Assembly (NCBI GenBank): GCA_020746105.1
Contig: CM036617.1
Span: 159,968,912-160,032,911, forward strand
Reading direction: 5' to 3'
Length of the DNA: 64,000 bases
Source: Trogon surrucura
Lineage: Eukaryota > Chordata > Aves > Trogoniformes > Trogonidae
Positions 8,393-20,110 of this stretch are shown here, piece after piece. The notes under the pieces were generated by a model. The model worked only from the letters and a program-made list of their open reading frames with translations, ran no database searches and was not told where the DNA came from. The position numbers and the translations under genes were made by a program. How positions within the stretch are numbered: position 1 is the stretch's first letter; each line of letters opens with the position of its first letter.

Positions 8393-9600
8393 TCGGCTGC
8401 CTACTGCATGCAATTTTTTTTTCTTTCTGCCATTGACAACGATGAATGTAAGGACCAAATGTTAAATGATGTTATGCCAGAGCTAAGTTGCATATGAAAT
8501 GTTTGTATCTGATGGATGTAACATATATATCTTTACCTATCTCTATATAAATATGCAAAGATCTAGTGGTATCGCCATTGTTTTCTTGCCCTTCTGTGTT
8601 GCAAATGTGTATCCAAATCAAAAGGCAAGGGGATGATTAATGATTGCATTGTCCTTCCTGAAATCACTGCACTTTAAAGAATTCCCCCAAGAGCCTAAGT
8701 CCTGAAAAAAAGAGGGCGCTCCATCCCGCGTTTCGGCGGTGTGACCGTCTCCTTCGCGGCTCTGACATAACGGGGCAGAAAAACATGGAGTAAGGCACAG
8801 CCGCCACCGAAAACACCGGCTACTGTGTTGCCTCTGCAAAGATAGAGGCTGGATAAATAAAACCGTCGGGGGAAGACGGGAAGCGAGAGGCGAAGGGAGG
8901 TAAAATCAAATAAATAAATAAATAAATTAGTAGAAATGGGTGGCAGCTTAGAGACACTGGTCTTTCTAAGCTTGTTATTCTACCCAAATAGCGTGATCTG
9001 CCTGTAAAAGCACCCAATTACCAAGACTCAAAAAGAAATTGGACTCCCCCCCCCCAATCCCTGCTTCTTTTTTTTTTTTTTTTTTTGGCTAGCCTGCTTG
9101 TTGTCAGTTAGCAAGGACGTGACCAGAATTCGCCTTCTCCTTTTCGCCTGTCTCCTGCATCACTTGCAAATTCAGTTTGCGTGCACCAAGCCAAGCGGAA
9201 AGCAAAGCGCAAAATGCATCTTGCAAAAAAAAAAAAAAAAACCCACAAAGGAAGAGCCAGTGTGTCGTACGGAATTAAAAAAAAAAAAAATCTATCTAGC
9301 CCGCTCCTCTACAAATGTGCCGTCGAGTTGCGAGGGATGCGCTGTTTTTTAAAAAGAGGAGGGAAAAGCTTCGGTGGAGCACCCCAGAATTATGTGTGTG
9401 TGTAACTACATATATATGCACACACGCATATACATGCATGGACATATATATATATGTGTGCATATCAGTGTACAGTCCTTTCTGCTTTGCTTTAAAAGTA
9501 TATGCGCATTTGTCCCTTCTCTTCCTCCCCCCAAGCCCTGAAATGATCAATATGTGATTTAATCGGGGTGGGGGGTGGGACGGACGGACGGGGACGGGAC
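8393..9600. other. ASCL1 downstream flank, no gene seen
   Basis: 8400-8620 is unique AT-rich DNA that could belong to a longer 3' UTR isoform. 8700-8890 has an isolated patch of retained CpGs. There are (AAAT)n at 8908-8927, a poly-T near 9067-9086, A-runs near 9225-9241 and 9277-9289, and a TG/TA alternating stretch at 9395-9470. Short lysine-rich ORFs here come from the A-runs. Confidence 0.65.
9395..9470. repeat. alternating purine-pyrimidine repeat (TG/TA/CA)
   Basis: Degenerate TGTG, ATAT and CACA units with several short self-complementary segments (CATATATATG-like). It is a microsatellite cluster with Z-DNA or cruciform potential. Confidence 0.75.
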
Positions 9601-10260
9601 ACGCTGGGGTCACGAAATCCCTCATTACTTCAGCACAAACACTCATTGTTTTAGCCGTTCGTGGAACCAATGTTTAGTTATGAAAATAATAACCGTTATA
9701 TGCCTCCATCCGCTCTCCCTTTACAGCATCTCCCTTTTTATTTACCCACTTTTGCAAGTGTGCAGATAAGGTATGCAAAGAAAGTGTAGCGAGTAATTTA
9801 TAGCTATGAATATAACATTAGGATAATGTTTCATTCTGTTACAAAGGCGAAATTTCTCTTCCTTGTGTAGACAGGTGTTCTTTTTTGCTCACTTCTGAAT
9901 AGTAAATATCCAGACTCATTAAACTAAAGGCAAAGTTACGCTGTTGTTCGCTACAATGTATAAGGCAGGCTCAGAAATTCACCACCTCCTCCCTCCTTTT
10001 TCCTCTCAGCCCGCACCCGAAAGAAAGAAAGAAAGAAAGAAAACACACACACACAATTTTACTGAAGATAGGGAAAGGGCAAAGCAGGATTGGGGTAAAT
10101 CTCATTACATCTGCTCTAATCGCTTAGCAACACAAAGCCTTTTCTTGTATTAGCGCGGAGAGCCTTTCAGCGCTGCCTGACAGACAGTATTCAGTTAGCA
10201 TTAGTAAACTCCATAAATCAGGGACTTCTTTGGGCGCAGTATAAGTTTTAGAGCCACTGA
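9600..10260. promoter_or_regulatory. candidate conserved non-coding element 3' of ASCL1
   Basis: Complex sequence with homeobox-like cores (TAATAACCG, GTAATTTATAG, TTAGCATTAGTAAAC), an ATGCAAAG octamer-like site near 9772, and TGACAGACAG (TALE/MEIS-like) near 10177. It is interrupted by a (GAAA)n-(CA)n microsatellite at 10019-10056. CpGs persist at 10090-10240. The region is repeat-free apart from the microsatellite. Enhancer status is inferred from composition and from its position 2.6-3.2 kb past the coding sequence. Confidence 0.35.
10019..10056. repeat. (GAAA)n-(CA)n compound microsatellite
   Basis: Six GAAA units (10019-10042) run directly into a CA repeat (10043-10055). Confidence 0.9.
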
Positions 10261-10419
10261 GGGCTGAGACGGGGCTGGGGGAGTGAGAGAAGCCGGGGGG
10301 GGGAGGGTACAGATGGAAGTTGCTGGACCACAGATTTAATAATTTATTTACCTATGTATATCGTAATGCTGGAAAAGTGTCCCGTTAACAAATGCCTCTC
10401 CTCGAGTCCCTTCCTCCAC

Positions 10420-11590
10420 AGCCCCAAATGAAGACCCTCGGTCAGCGACGGGGAAGCACGGCGAGACCTTGGGCCGCGGAGATGAGCAGCGCTGCCTCCC
10501 CATCCTCCTGCACCCAAAGCCCGACGTGGGGAGCCCGGGCGAGTCTCCCCGCGGAGTGGGTTTTCCCCTCGCTCCCCATCCCTGTTCTCGCCGTTGCCCA
10601 AACTTTTTCCCGCTTGCGGGAACAGCGCCGGCCCCGCTGAACCTCCGCGCCTCTTCTCCCCCTCCGCCCCGCCTTCGCGCTCAGGTAAGAGCGGAGCGGG
10701 AAGGCAGTGAGGGGTGTCCTTGCTGCCAGAAATGGGCGCGGGCTCCCCGGAGAGCCTCACCTTGCCTCCAGCCCTCTTCTCCCACTCTCCTCACCGAGAG
10801 AGGTGCCGACCCTCACCCAGCCTCTCACAAGCTCTGGCCTTCAGGGAGCCTTCCCCTTTTAAAAGAAACACTTTTCTCTTTTCCATTTTTGTTATTTATT
10901 ATTGTTTGTTTGTGTCTTCCTCTCCTCACCCCCACCTCCCCTTTCTTTTTTCCCCATTATTCCCCTTCCCCAAGGCCGCAGGTCCTGCCTTTTGTGTGCG
11001 GGCTCCTGGGGGCACAAAGGGGTGTATGTGTGTGTCTTTGTGGTGGGAGGTGTGTGCTGCGGGGGCCGGGCAGGCAGCGGGCAGCGCTGCCCCCGCGCGT
11101 GTCACGCCTCAGCTTTTATTTGTGGCGGCGGCGGCGGCGCGGCGGGGGCGCGCCGGGATGGGGGGAGCGGGCAGCCCGCGTCCGCCGCAGCTGCCGCTCG
11201 GCCCGCTCCGAGCCCGCACTTGCCTGGTCATGGGGTGAGGGATGTCGAGGAAGGGGGGAGCAGATAGCACGCGAGGAGAGCGGGCACCTGCCCAAAAAGA
11301 GGCGGGCGCGGCCGCGGCACCGGCCGGGGCGGGGTGGGGGGGCGGACGTCGCGGCTGGGTGCTCCGCGCAGCTCCGTAATGCAGCGCGTATTACTCAGTG
11401 CATTCAGAAATTAGCTCGCCCTGGAAGTGTGTGTGGGGGGGTTGGATTCCGCGTCTCCCGCCCTCCTCGCTTCTTGGAAAGGGGAGCGGGTAGAAGGGCC
11501 CCCCTCGCTTCCCGCCCTCCTCCCCCCCCCCCCCCCCCCCCAAACCCGGCCGCCACCCCGGTCCGTCCCAGCTCACAGCAACTTCTTGCT
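10420..11590. promoter_or_regulatory. CpG island 3.4-4.5 kb downstream of ASCL1
   Basis: CpG density is high at 10440-10720 and 11060-11400, with a T/C-rich gap (10850-10985) between. It contains CAG|GTAAGA (donor-like, + strand) at 10682-10690 and a 20-C run at 11522-11541. Long ORFs across it have alanine/arginine/proline-rich translations matching no known protein, so I treat it as non-coding. It could be the promoter and first exon of a non-coding transcript, or a satellite CpG island of the ASCL1 Polycomb domain. Confidence 0.6.
11522..11541. repeat. poly-C run (20 C)
   Basis: Uninterrupted C run at the right edge of the third CpG island. The minus strand is a G20 tract with quadruplex potential. 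Confidence 0.85.
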
Positions 11591-12060
11591 CCCAAGCGAG
11601 CTCGCTTTTAGCATGTCAGCCCGCACAATGAAGGGCTAATTCCTGCTGCAAAAGGCAAGTGGTGAGGAATCAATCGCAGGCTTTATGCAATCAAAAAGGA
11701 TGATGGGTTTGGTGTTGGGATTTTTATTTTTTTTAAAGTTCCCTGCCCCAGACTGAATTTCTCCTGCTCCTTAGCCCCATCCTGTTAATAATCCCATGCA
11801 GGCGATTGCAGACCGAGGTAAAGCTATCATTTGTATGCCCCTGAAGATTAATTTCCCCCATGTACCAACTCAACGGCATAGTTATCTCTTTAACAGGGAA
11901 AACAGTTTGGCTCCATTGTCGGGTTGCCAAGACCGCCTTTTGAGAAAGGGAGCCCGGCTAGCCTCTGATCAAACTCAAAGGTTAGTTAAAAGACAAAACC
12001 AGCTGAAAATCTTCATGAATAATGCTGTTTCCCCGAGCCCAGTGTAGTGCAAGCGCACAT
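11590..12060. promoter_or_regulatory. candidate conserved non-coding element
   Basis: Non-repetitive, balanced-composition sequence on the shore of the CpG island, packed with short motifs: GCTAATTCC, TTATGCAATC, GTTAATAATCCC, GCGATTGCAG, GAAGATTAATTTCCC and TTGTATGCC. Short CpG-containing words (CAATCGCAG, AACGGCATAG) survive in otherwise CpG-poor context, suggesting constraint or low methylation. Confidence 0.4.
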
Positions 12061-14559
12061 TTCAATGCCAGAGCATTTTGTTATGCTGCTCGCCTAAGTC
12101 AGAATTTCACAGAAAAGGCAGAGAAGAAAAGCTCCAACAATTAGAGGGGGCCTGTCAGAAAACATTAACGCCTTCCTCGCCCAGCCTGTCAAGCGTGCTG
12201 GAAATAAAAAACTGGCATGGCGAATCGCACCTCCACCCTCCGGAGCTGCGGGAGGGAAGAAGGAGGGGGGTTAGGGACAGAGAAGTAGAGAGACGAATGG
12301 GCAGGCCCAGGCAGCTAACAATCCCCCTCAGCTTTGCAGTTCGTCCAAAAGCTAGAAAAAAAGAAGGGGAAAGGACCTGCAGCTGGATGATCTCTTTTAA
12401 TATTCATCCCACTGTTTCATGCTCCAGGACTGTATTTTCTCTGAGGACCATCACACATATTCACACCATCATTCTGCATCTTCAACCCTTCCCTGCATCA
12501 ATCCTGCAAAGCACACATGAGGTAACCAGTGAAATAGCAACATGGCAGAGCTGTTATCACCTTTTGCTTTCTGCTCCCTCCAAAATCTCACTTTTAAATT
12601 TCCGTGTCTGTGGCCATACAGCTGTCTGTTGTGGCTGATCTTCAGCTGGGCTAAAGCACCTCACATCAGAGGAGCTGTGCTCATGATACCACCAGAGCTA
12701 ACTTGCATTTGAGATAGTTTGGGGTGTTTTTAGAAAAACGTATATCAAATATACAGCTTTAACTACCCAGACCCATTGCTCACATGCTCAAGTCTTTTAC
12801 CCTAGTGAAATCTGTTCATAAGGACATGAAACTCTTTAAGGCCTCCCTTGCACTGCCCGTAAGTGAACATCTAGGCTTTAACTTTGTTTGCCAAACATGA
12901 TTTTTTTCCCAAGTATTTAAGTTACGAGAACTTTTCTCCTTCCTTTACTGTGAGCAAAAGACCTCAGAGCATCACTTAAATCCTCCTTTTTTTTTCCTTT
13001 TTTTTTCCTTTTTTTTCCCCTTGTTGTCTTTGTTGTCCTTTTGCAAATACACGTATACGTTAATATCTGATAATGACCAGATGAGTACTGTGCGCTTCTG
13101 TAGCCAACATTTTGCTTGTGACGGGGAGGGAAGAGCAGGGGAGACTACCACTGTATATTGTGGTATTTGCATATGGGTTGAAAAAACAAAATTCCAGCAA
13201 AATATGAAGTGACTGAGGAAAAGGAGCAGCTCCAAACCACATCTGAGATATTCTACGGGTTATATCGGTAAAGCGACAGAGTCACATCTCAGAGAACACG
13301 CGAAAGAAAGACAAGACAGATTTTGCTCATGGTTAGAGAGTTGTGTGATTTCTACATATCCTATGGGGAAGTGTCTCTTACCTCAGAGATGGGAGCCCCA
13401 GCCCTCCATCCTACACACACGCTGGAGCAGCACAGTGCATCCAGGCAGTATGATGCTTTCTGCTGCCCTTCAGAGAAGGCAGCTTTGGAGCCAGATGTGT
13501 CCCCAGAAGTACATAAGCAAAGGAAGAGCCCCACTGAGCACTTTTACTTCTATTGGCTCTGATGCTTTTGTCCTGGGCAAACACAAGCCACCAGTAGAAG
13601 CAGAGAGAAGTTTCATGGGGTCACTTTTCTCCCTCTGCCTGGCTACCTGGTACTTACTATACTAGTTAGAGAGGGAGAGGTTGAGCAAAAATCCATGGAA
13701 AGGCAATTAAGGAAAAGCTGTCTTCTCAGTTACAAGGCACTGATTTTGGACTGAAGTTATCTAGATTCATAGCTGGCTATGATTTCATCCTGTCTCAATC
13801 TATTTTAGCCTGAGATCCACACATGCTAAACAGAGACCATGAGTGGTTCCTTACAGGTGCCCAGGGGTTATGCAGCTTTGGGAGAACAAGAGAAAGCTTG
13901 CAGGAAAGAGGGGGTTTTTGATCCAGACTCTACTCTTGTGGAAGAGCCAGTGCATGTAAGTAGTCTGCTTTATTTTTCTAAGGGACAGATAATCCATGTT
14001 TCTCTTCATCCCACTGTGAACAGGATTCAGTTGTGTTTGTGCTCTTAACCTATCACCCCAGAAAGGGACAGTTACATATTTGTCCCAGAAGAGCTTAATT
14101 TCCTCCAAAACATCAGAGAAAACATCTGTATATTGTCCTGTATGTTACCTAGAATCTGCCTGGAAGCAAAATGCCTTTGAAAATATCACCCATCAGACTG
14201 TGTGTTTCAACACTCTCACAGGCCCTGTAAACAACTGCAGCAGTCAAGGTGCCCAGATTTTCTTCTAGTCACTCCTACTTCACAGCAATGCATTGCTTTC
14301 TTGATTTCTGCCTCCTAATAGCACTGAGCAAGGAAAGGTAAAAATCACAAAGACCCTTGCAACCAGCCCCAGGGGTGTAGTCCAGGCCTTTGCCATAGGG
14401 GTGAGGATTGTCTTCTGAAACGAAGCCCAAACTCATTTTGTCCAATTTCACAGAAGCAGATCACAGAAAGAGCATGTGTTCCCTTTTGGGATGAGGTCCT
14501 CCTCCTTTCCCCCCGCCTAGCCACACCACCCTCTCACTCTCTTTCCCTTCCTGCTGCTG
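12061..14559. other. non-coding, no gene seen
   Basis: A 186-codon ORF (12078-12638) and shorter ones show no recognisable domain or biased codon use and are within chance for this length. A T/C-rich tract lies at 12980-13022, followed by a 10-bp palindrome ACGTATACGT at 13051-13060. No mobile element is recognisable. Confidence 0.6.
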
Positions 14560-14990
14560 CTCAGAGCTGTGAGCTATTTTAATTTGCACTTGCTGCACTG
14601 GCAGGGCTATATTACTCTGGAATAGGAAAGGAAAAGCCCCATATTAGTAAAGTGTGAAATGCAGTTTTAACTGAAAAGGGAAGTCATTTTGACAGGATTA
14701 TACCATGACAGTGCAGATTAAAACACTGCCATATGGCCTAAGATAGGCTTGTTTTTACTTTCAGGTAACAACACATTGCTAATTAAGTGGTGATGACACT
14801 TCTAAATTAAAAAAAAATAAAAGCCACCTGTATGTGAAATAAAGACAGTCAAGTGAAGGGAAGACATCAATTGGTGCTAATAATACTGGAAACCAGCCCT
14901 CTTTTATTATTGCAGTTTACTTTCAATAGGAGAGGGAATTTGTTTGGTTTGTTATTGAGTAAACAATAATTCACATGTGTACTCGCAGAA
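14560..14990. promoter_or_regulatory. candidate enhancer with E-box palindrome and NKX-like sites
   Basis: Contains the perfect palindrome GCCATATGGC (14728-14737, centred on the CATATG E-box), TTAAGTGG (14783-14790) and a TCAAGTGAAG site near 14850 (both NKX2-like), plus repeated TAAT cores (GCTAATTAAG, GCTAATAATAC) and GTAAACAATAATTC (forkhead-like) near 14960. It is repeat-free and AT-rich. All function is inference. Confidence 0.3.
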
Positions 14991-17219
14991 GTGAACACAG
15001 TGCTCCTGAAAGGCACCTGACTGACAGGGCGGGAGACCAAAGTCCTGCATCACATCCAGGACAAACACAACCCGAGCAATAGCATGGCTCCCCACTCTGG
15101 TTTGCCAAGGGCCTGCAATGAGGGTGGTGGAGGGACTCCCTGAGCAAGGCGAGAGGCCAGAGTGCTGCTAAGTGTCAGTTACATTTAAGCATATGTTTAC
15201 TCTTTCCGAACCCACATGTATTTTCGCCTTCTAAAACACCCTGTGGCAATCACTGTGACATGATTATGATGTACAGACAAACAGAAGTAAAATAGCTTCT
15301 GGCAGAAGCAGTGAGCAAATCTACTTCCCTCCTCCAAAATTTCTGGTCAGAAGACTACCGTGACCTCAGGAGCAGGTGATGAGGACAAGGACAGGTCCAC
15401 GAGGGGCAATCTGCTCAGTCTGTGTTGTCCCTTGGCTTCTCTGCATGGCCAAATCCTGTCTTCTTGGCACATCACTTTTAGTTACCACTACTCCTTCTCA
15501 CTCTCTGTGTGAGGAACTGCTACTGACCAATGGAGCATTTATAAATAGAACAATGTTTAATTAACACAACAGTAGGACAGACTTGTTGAAATACTTCCCA
15601 GACAGCAGGCAAGAGTCCTGACAAGGAGACTATTATGGGAATTTTAATGAATCCTTCCAAAGTGGGACAGCTTCCATACACCTACATTGCAATGACTAAT
15701 TTCATTTGTGAAAATTGCATTGGTAAATGATGCAGAGTGACAATAACATTGGGGTCCAGCAAATTGAATAAAGTCACTGGGTGACTATGTGAAATACTGT
15801 CCACAGGACAGAGTAGGGTGCTTACTAAATGCAGTGCAGTCATGGGTCCGAGCGCCCAAAAGCCCACGTCAGACCCAGCTACAAATGCAGTTTGCATAAG
15901 GCAGGCAAAGAAGCAATTAAATAACCCAAACAGGGATCAAGTTGTGCCAGATGCCACCACAGCATGAAAAAAAGCAAGGGCTGCACAACTACTTCTGTGA
16001 GGCATGACCAGGAGCATGTGCCTTATTAATACCACTGTTAAATGCATGCCTGCTAGCTGCTACTGCTGTAATTGAGACAACACGCATGTATCCTTGCCAT
16101 CTCCCTATCTAAGGAAACAGGAAATTAAAACTGGCTACCTCAGCCACGGGCGTGTGTAAGGTTCCCACCTATCATGCGACAGCCTACTTCTAACAGGGAT
16201 GTGTGAAATGTTAATCAAGAGGCACTGAAGAAGAAGGTTAACAATGTTAGTGCATTCTCTCGAGTCCACCTCCTTCTAGCTCTGCAAACTGTTCTTTATC
16301 CTCTAGCTGAGACTTTGTACACCATTGGTAACTCAGTGGCCATAACAAATAAGTATTAATGAGCTCAGAAGTTCAGAAACAGCCTCTTATCCTTCAAGAT
16401 CTTAAGCAACAAAGCTCCCAGGAAGACAACCTGCAATGACAAATGGGTTATTCTTGAATTTACCAGTTCAGCTACCCGCTGCTGCACTCTATGAACAGTA
16501 GCCAGCAAAGGACTCTCTGCAGACCCTGTTCTTCTGCTTCATCATTATACAGCTGAAGTTCTTTTTCTCAAAAGCTCTAGATAGTAACTAATAGATTCAA
16601 ATACACATTATCTATCCAGGCACAGCCAGTTTTCTTCCTTACTTTTGCCATTTTCTCTCCCTTACAGGCATGTGACTTTTTTTTCTGGAGTATGGTGAAT
16701 TAGGTAAATGTATATAGATCATTGAAATATGTTACATTGCACTCCAAACAAAATGGTGTTGCAACATTAGCTTTGCATGCAAGCATGTGGTAGAATACTA
16801 ATCAGCATAGTCAAATACAAGTTTTGGCACATTGCTTCACTCATACAGGAGCAAAAATCATCTCTGATTTATTAGTCTAGACAGTGATGTATATAGAGCA
16901 AATTAAGGAAGCCAATTAAATTATCACTGAAAATTTCGGTAACACATGAGTTTCACTGAACTGGAGTGAAACTTTGTGAACTACTTGCCATAAGCCTTGG
17001 TTTGCTAAGGAAGAGAGACGAGGAAGGAGAGGGCATGTCCTTTCCACTGCTACAGATACTGCTGTACTCAGAAGTGCAGCTTGCGAAAATATTGATTGTG
17101 TTATCCCCATGCATCTGTTTCCTGTTGAATTCTTCCCTCTCCATAATGTGAAGACTTGCCTGTCAGATTAATGCAGTGCTTCACCCCCAAACAAAAGTGC
17201 TGGCCTCCAACAAATCCAT
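14991..17219. other. non-coding, no gene seen
   Basis: Unique DNA with no ORF above about 70 codons and no recognisable repeat family, consistent with the repeat-poor zone around ASCL1. Confidence 0.6.
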
Positions 17220-17600
17220 CTACAGCACACCTAGCTCCATCGGTGGGCATATTATAAAAGGTAATGAGCTTGACACTCCCCTTAGCTCCAGCTGCTGTAG
17301 CAGCGTGTAATGAGCCCTGCTCTGTGGACTCCAGCTCTCACACTAAAACACCATTGAGAAGTGAGACAGCACGCCGCTGAATTTAATTTACTGCTTAGCA
17401 TCAGCTGGCCCCAGATGATGGAAGGTCATCTGGATGGAGGGTCAAGTGGTATAAACAGCTCCAAATCTCCCTTCTGCCCAAGAGCTCAGAGCTGGTAAGC
17501 CCCACGGTAAGCAGACACAGACCCTATGGGGGCACATCAGCTGAGCAGGCTCCACAGGCAGATTCCTTCAGAGCATCTGCTCTCCCAGATGATGAGATTG
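17220..17600. promoter_or_regulatory. candidate proneural enhancer: seven E-boxes in about 300 bp
   Basis: E-boxes of the types preferred by proneural bHLH proteins: CAGCTG at 17289, 17402 and 17538; CAGATG at 17412 and 17586; CATCTG (the complement) at 17427 and 17574. The 17411-17433 pair forms a perfect 8-bp inverted repeat (CCAGATGA/TCATCTGG, 7-bp spacer). The 17574-17591 pair repeats the layout with a 6-bp spacer and opposite order. Upstream are TATAAAAG (17253-17260) and a duplicated GTAATGAGC homeodomain-like word (17261 and 17307). Random sequence would give about 0.2 such E-boxes. It could mediate ASCL1 auto- or cross-regulation. No assay or alignment is available. Confidence 0.45.
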
Positions 17601-18257
17601 ATTGTATCCCACCAGCATTTTCACAGCAATTCAGAAAAAATCCAAAGTAATAGGTCAGGTTCCTTGAAGGAGTTAGTCTGCCACTGTAGTTACTCCTCTT
17701 TTGGTAGAGTAACTTTTCTGTCTCCATAACAACACATCACACTGCATTTTGCATGTAAGGTATCAAGGACATTTAGATCACATCAAGAAATAGAAGCTAG
17801 AAAGAGGGTTTGAGTGGTCCAGAAAGCACCAGTCCCAGGAAAAAATAAGAAAAGGGGAGCATGTGGTGACGATACCTTCAGTGACATGTAGCTCAAAGAC
17901 TTGCAGAGCCAAAAGCAGTGCCATTGTATTTAATTCCTTAGAGAGGTTTTTTTTTTCTGCCATAGACTTGTATAAATATGTAGCAAGTAGCACGAAGCTT
18001 TGAATGCATTCAAAACTAAGCCCGGTCAATAAGAAATCCTAGAAGTTTCATTTATTATCTTCAGCCAAAGGATTGGACCTGCCTCTGCTGACACTAACTA
18101 GTCATCCTGTGCTCCAAAGGATTATGGTCCTGGGAGAGCAGGACTGAGACACACCAGCCTGTCAGGGGCGGGGTACTCTTTCCTATCTGAAAGATGGGCA
18201 ATGCTGTTTAAGGATGTCCCGGTCTTAAATTGAGAGGGGGAGGCTGACGGGGTTGGG
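17601..18257. other. non-coding, no gene seen
   Basis: Unique sequence leading up to a CR1 insertion, with short competing ORFs only. Confidence 0.6.
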
Positions 18258-18607
18258 GAGGGTGTATGATCAATGTTTATAAATATCTAAATGATGGGCG
18301 TCAGGAAGATGGGGCCAGACTCTTCTCAGTAGTGTCCAGTGACAGCACAAGGGGCAACAGTCACAAACTGGAAAACAGGAGGTTCGGCCTAAACATAAGT
18401 AAATACTTTTTTTCCTGTGAGGGTAATGGAGCACTGGAACAGACTGCCCAGAGAGGTTATGGAGTCTCTGTCTCTGCAGACATTCAAAACCCACCTGGAA
18501 TAGCTCCCATTTGATCTGCTGTAGGTGATCCTGCTCTGGCAGGAGAGGTTGGACTAGATGATCTTCAGAGATCTCTTCCAACCCCTAGTACTCTGTGATT
18601 CTGTGAT
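18258..18607 (+). mobile_element. CR1 LINE 3' end, sense orientation
   Basis: Typical CR1 3' text: 'atcaatgtttataaatatct', 'gatggggccagactcttctc', 'ggagcactggaacagactgc', 'ttggactagatgatcttcag', ending in ATTCTGTGATTCTGTGAT. It is 5'-truncated, as most CR1 copies are, with only about 350 bp of the 3' end. It is the first recognisable interspersed repeat downstream of ASCL1. Confidence 0.93.
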
Positions 18608-19779
18608 CGTGCAGTAAGAAACAACATGGCCAGATCCATGCCTCTGAAAAATGGAAAGCTTCTAGTGGGGATGGAGGCCTGGGGCACGATGTGCTCCAGG
18701 CAATTTCTGCACCTGCTCTTCAAAGACACAATCATTGAATCCAATAAGACCACCTGAGGAGCACGAAACTTTCCTGAGGGAGTAACATAGGCAGAATCAG
18801 ACTCCTAGGGAGTGAAATATGGGCCTTCAAAAATTTACCTCACTGTGCAGTGGCAGGTTTCTAGCTGTTTTGTGTACCTGGATGCTTGCTTGCACGTCTC
18901 TACAGCACAATGCGTGTGCTTGCCTCGGCACAGCCCATATGTGCACATGTTCCTTCGGCACCTGCAGCACACCAGGGGCTTGGTACAGATCACAGACACG
19001 TGAGTTTGCAGAGGGCCCAGAGACAGAGCTGCTATGTCCACATGGACATGCTGTGCAGCACAGCACAGGTACCATTGCTTTTCCCACATACTGGTACTTT
19101 ATGGACTGAGTGTGCGTTTATGACCCAAATGTTTCTCTTTCTTTAGATATTGCCACCTCTTCCAGCAGGAACAAAGATCTGTTTGCGAGGCTGTGCTCCT
19201 TTTCTGCAGGGATGACAGGTGGAAACAGAGGTCTGATATAAACGTACCCTGATTTGAAGTGGGTTGCAAGCAGGAGCTAGTCTAATTTTCCACCCTGCGC
19301 AAACAACCTTACTTTGCACAAAACTTTCTCTAAAGAAAATGAGTTCAATTAAGAGAACCACAACAACGCAACTTTTGAAAAATAGCGTCGTTATTGTCCG
19401 TGTGGGTTTTGGGTGGGCTGTGGAAATTGATTTACGAGTCAACCACTTTTCTCTTTTCTTGCCATCTCTCGCTTGAGTGGTTTGTAGGCCTTGGCCCTTT
19501 CTTTCACTCAAGGAGAATAAGGTTGTCTATGGAAGAGGTCAGCATTTCAAATTGGTGGAGTTCAACTGCACAAATGACATAGAACTGACAAGAAAAGACA
19601 GGGGGTTTGGAGGTCATAGACTGCATAGGTCCTGGTTAGGGTTTTTGCTTTGTGATGGGACCTGGCACCAAAATGAATTAAATAACAGGCTTAAGGACTA
19701 TTGAGGGAGGGCTGAATGCAAATCAAAGATAAGTAGAAGTTTTCTTTCCTAAAAGGGGAATAATTTTTTTCCATACCTC
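18608..19779. other. non-coding, no gene seen
   Basis: Overlapping short ORFs on both strands around 18810-19150 and 19143-19511 carry no recognisable domains. No repeats are identified. Confidence 0.6.
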
Positions 19780-20110
19780 CCCCTTTCCATATCTGCACAG
19801 GCAAGGTCTGCATGTTAAACATGATTTAGCAGGCATTATTCTGGAGTCTTTTCATCAGGTTTCTGCAGTGATTGCCTATCTTGGCCTATGATTAATGATC
19901 TGCTGTGCAATTTGGAGGCTATAATGACTCAACAATCCACACACAAACTATATAGTCGCATTCCTTTTGCAGATTTGCCAAGCTGTTACCAAGGGGCCCA
20001 CAACCAAGCAGGATTGTTAGAGAGATAGCTAAGCATTTCTGCAAATGCCATTCTGCCCTTATCTTGCTGAGAAGTGCGTTGGGCAGCAGGCTCATTTACA
20101 AAATTCAAAG
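19780..20110. promoter_or_regulatory. candidate conserved non-coding element
   Basis: High-complexity unique sequence with CATGTTAAACATGATT (near 19811), CCTATGATTAATGATC, AATGACTCAACAATCC (AP-1 and SOX-like), GTTACCAAGG and GCAAATGCC. It contrasts with bland flanks. Low confidence without alignment. Confidence 0.3.

Noticed and set aside
10469..11611. 380-codon ORF in the downstream CpG island
   Set aside because: Low-complexity alanine/arginine/proline/serine translation that reads through the T/C-rich tract and the poly-C run; no domain.
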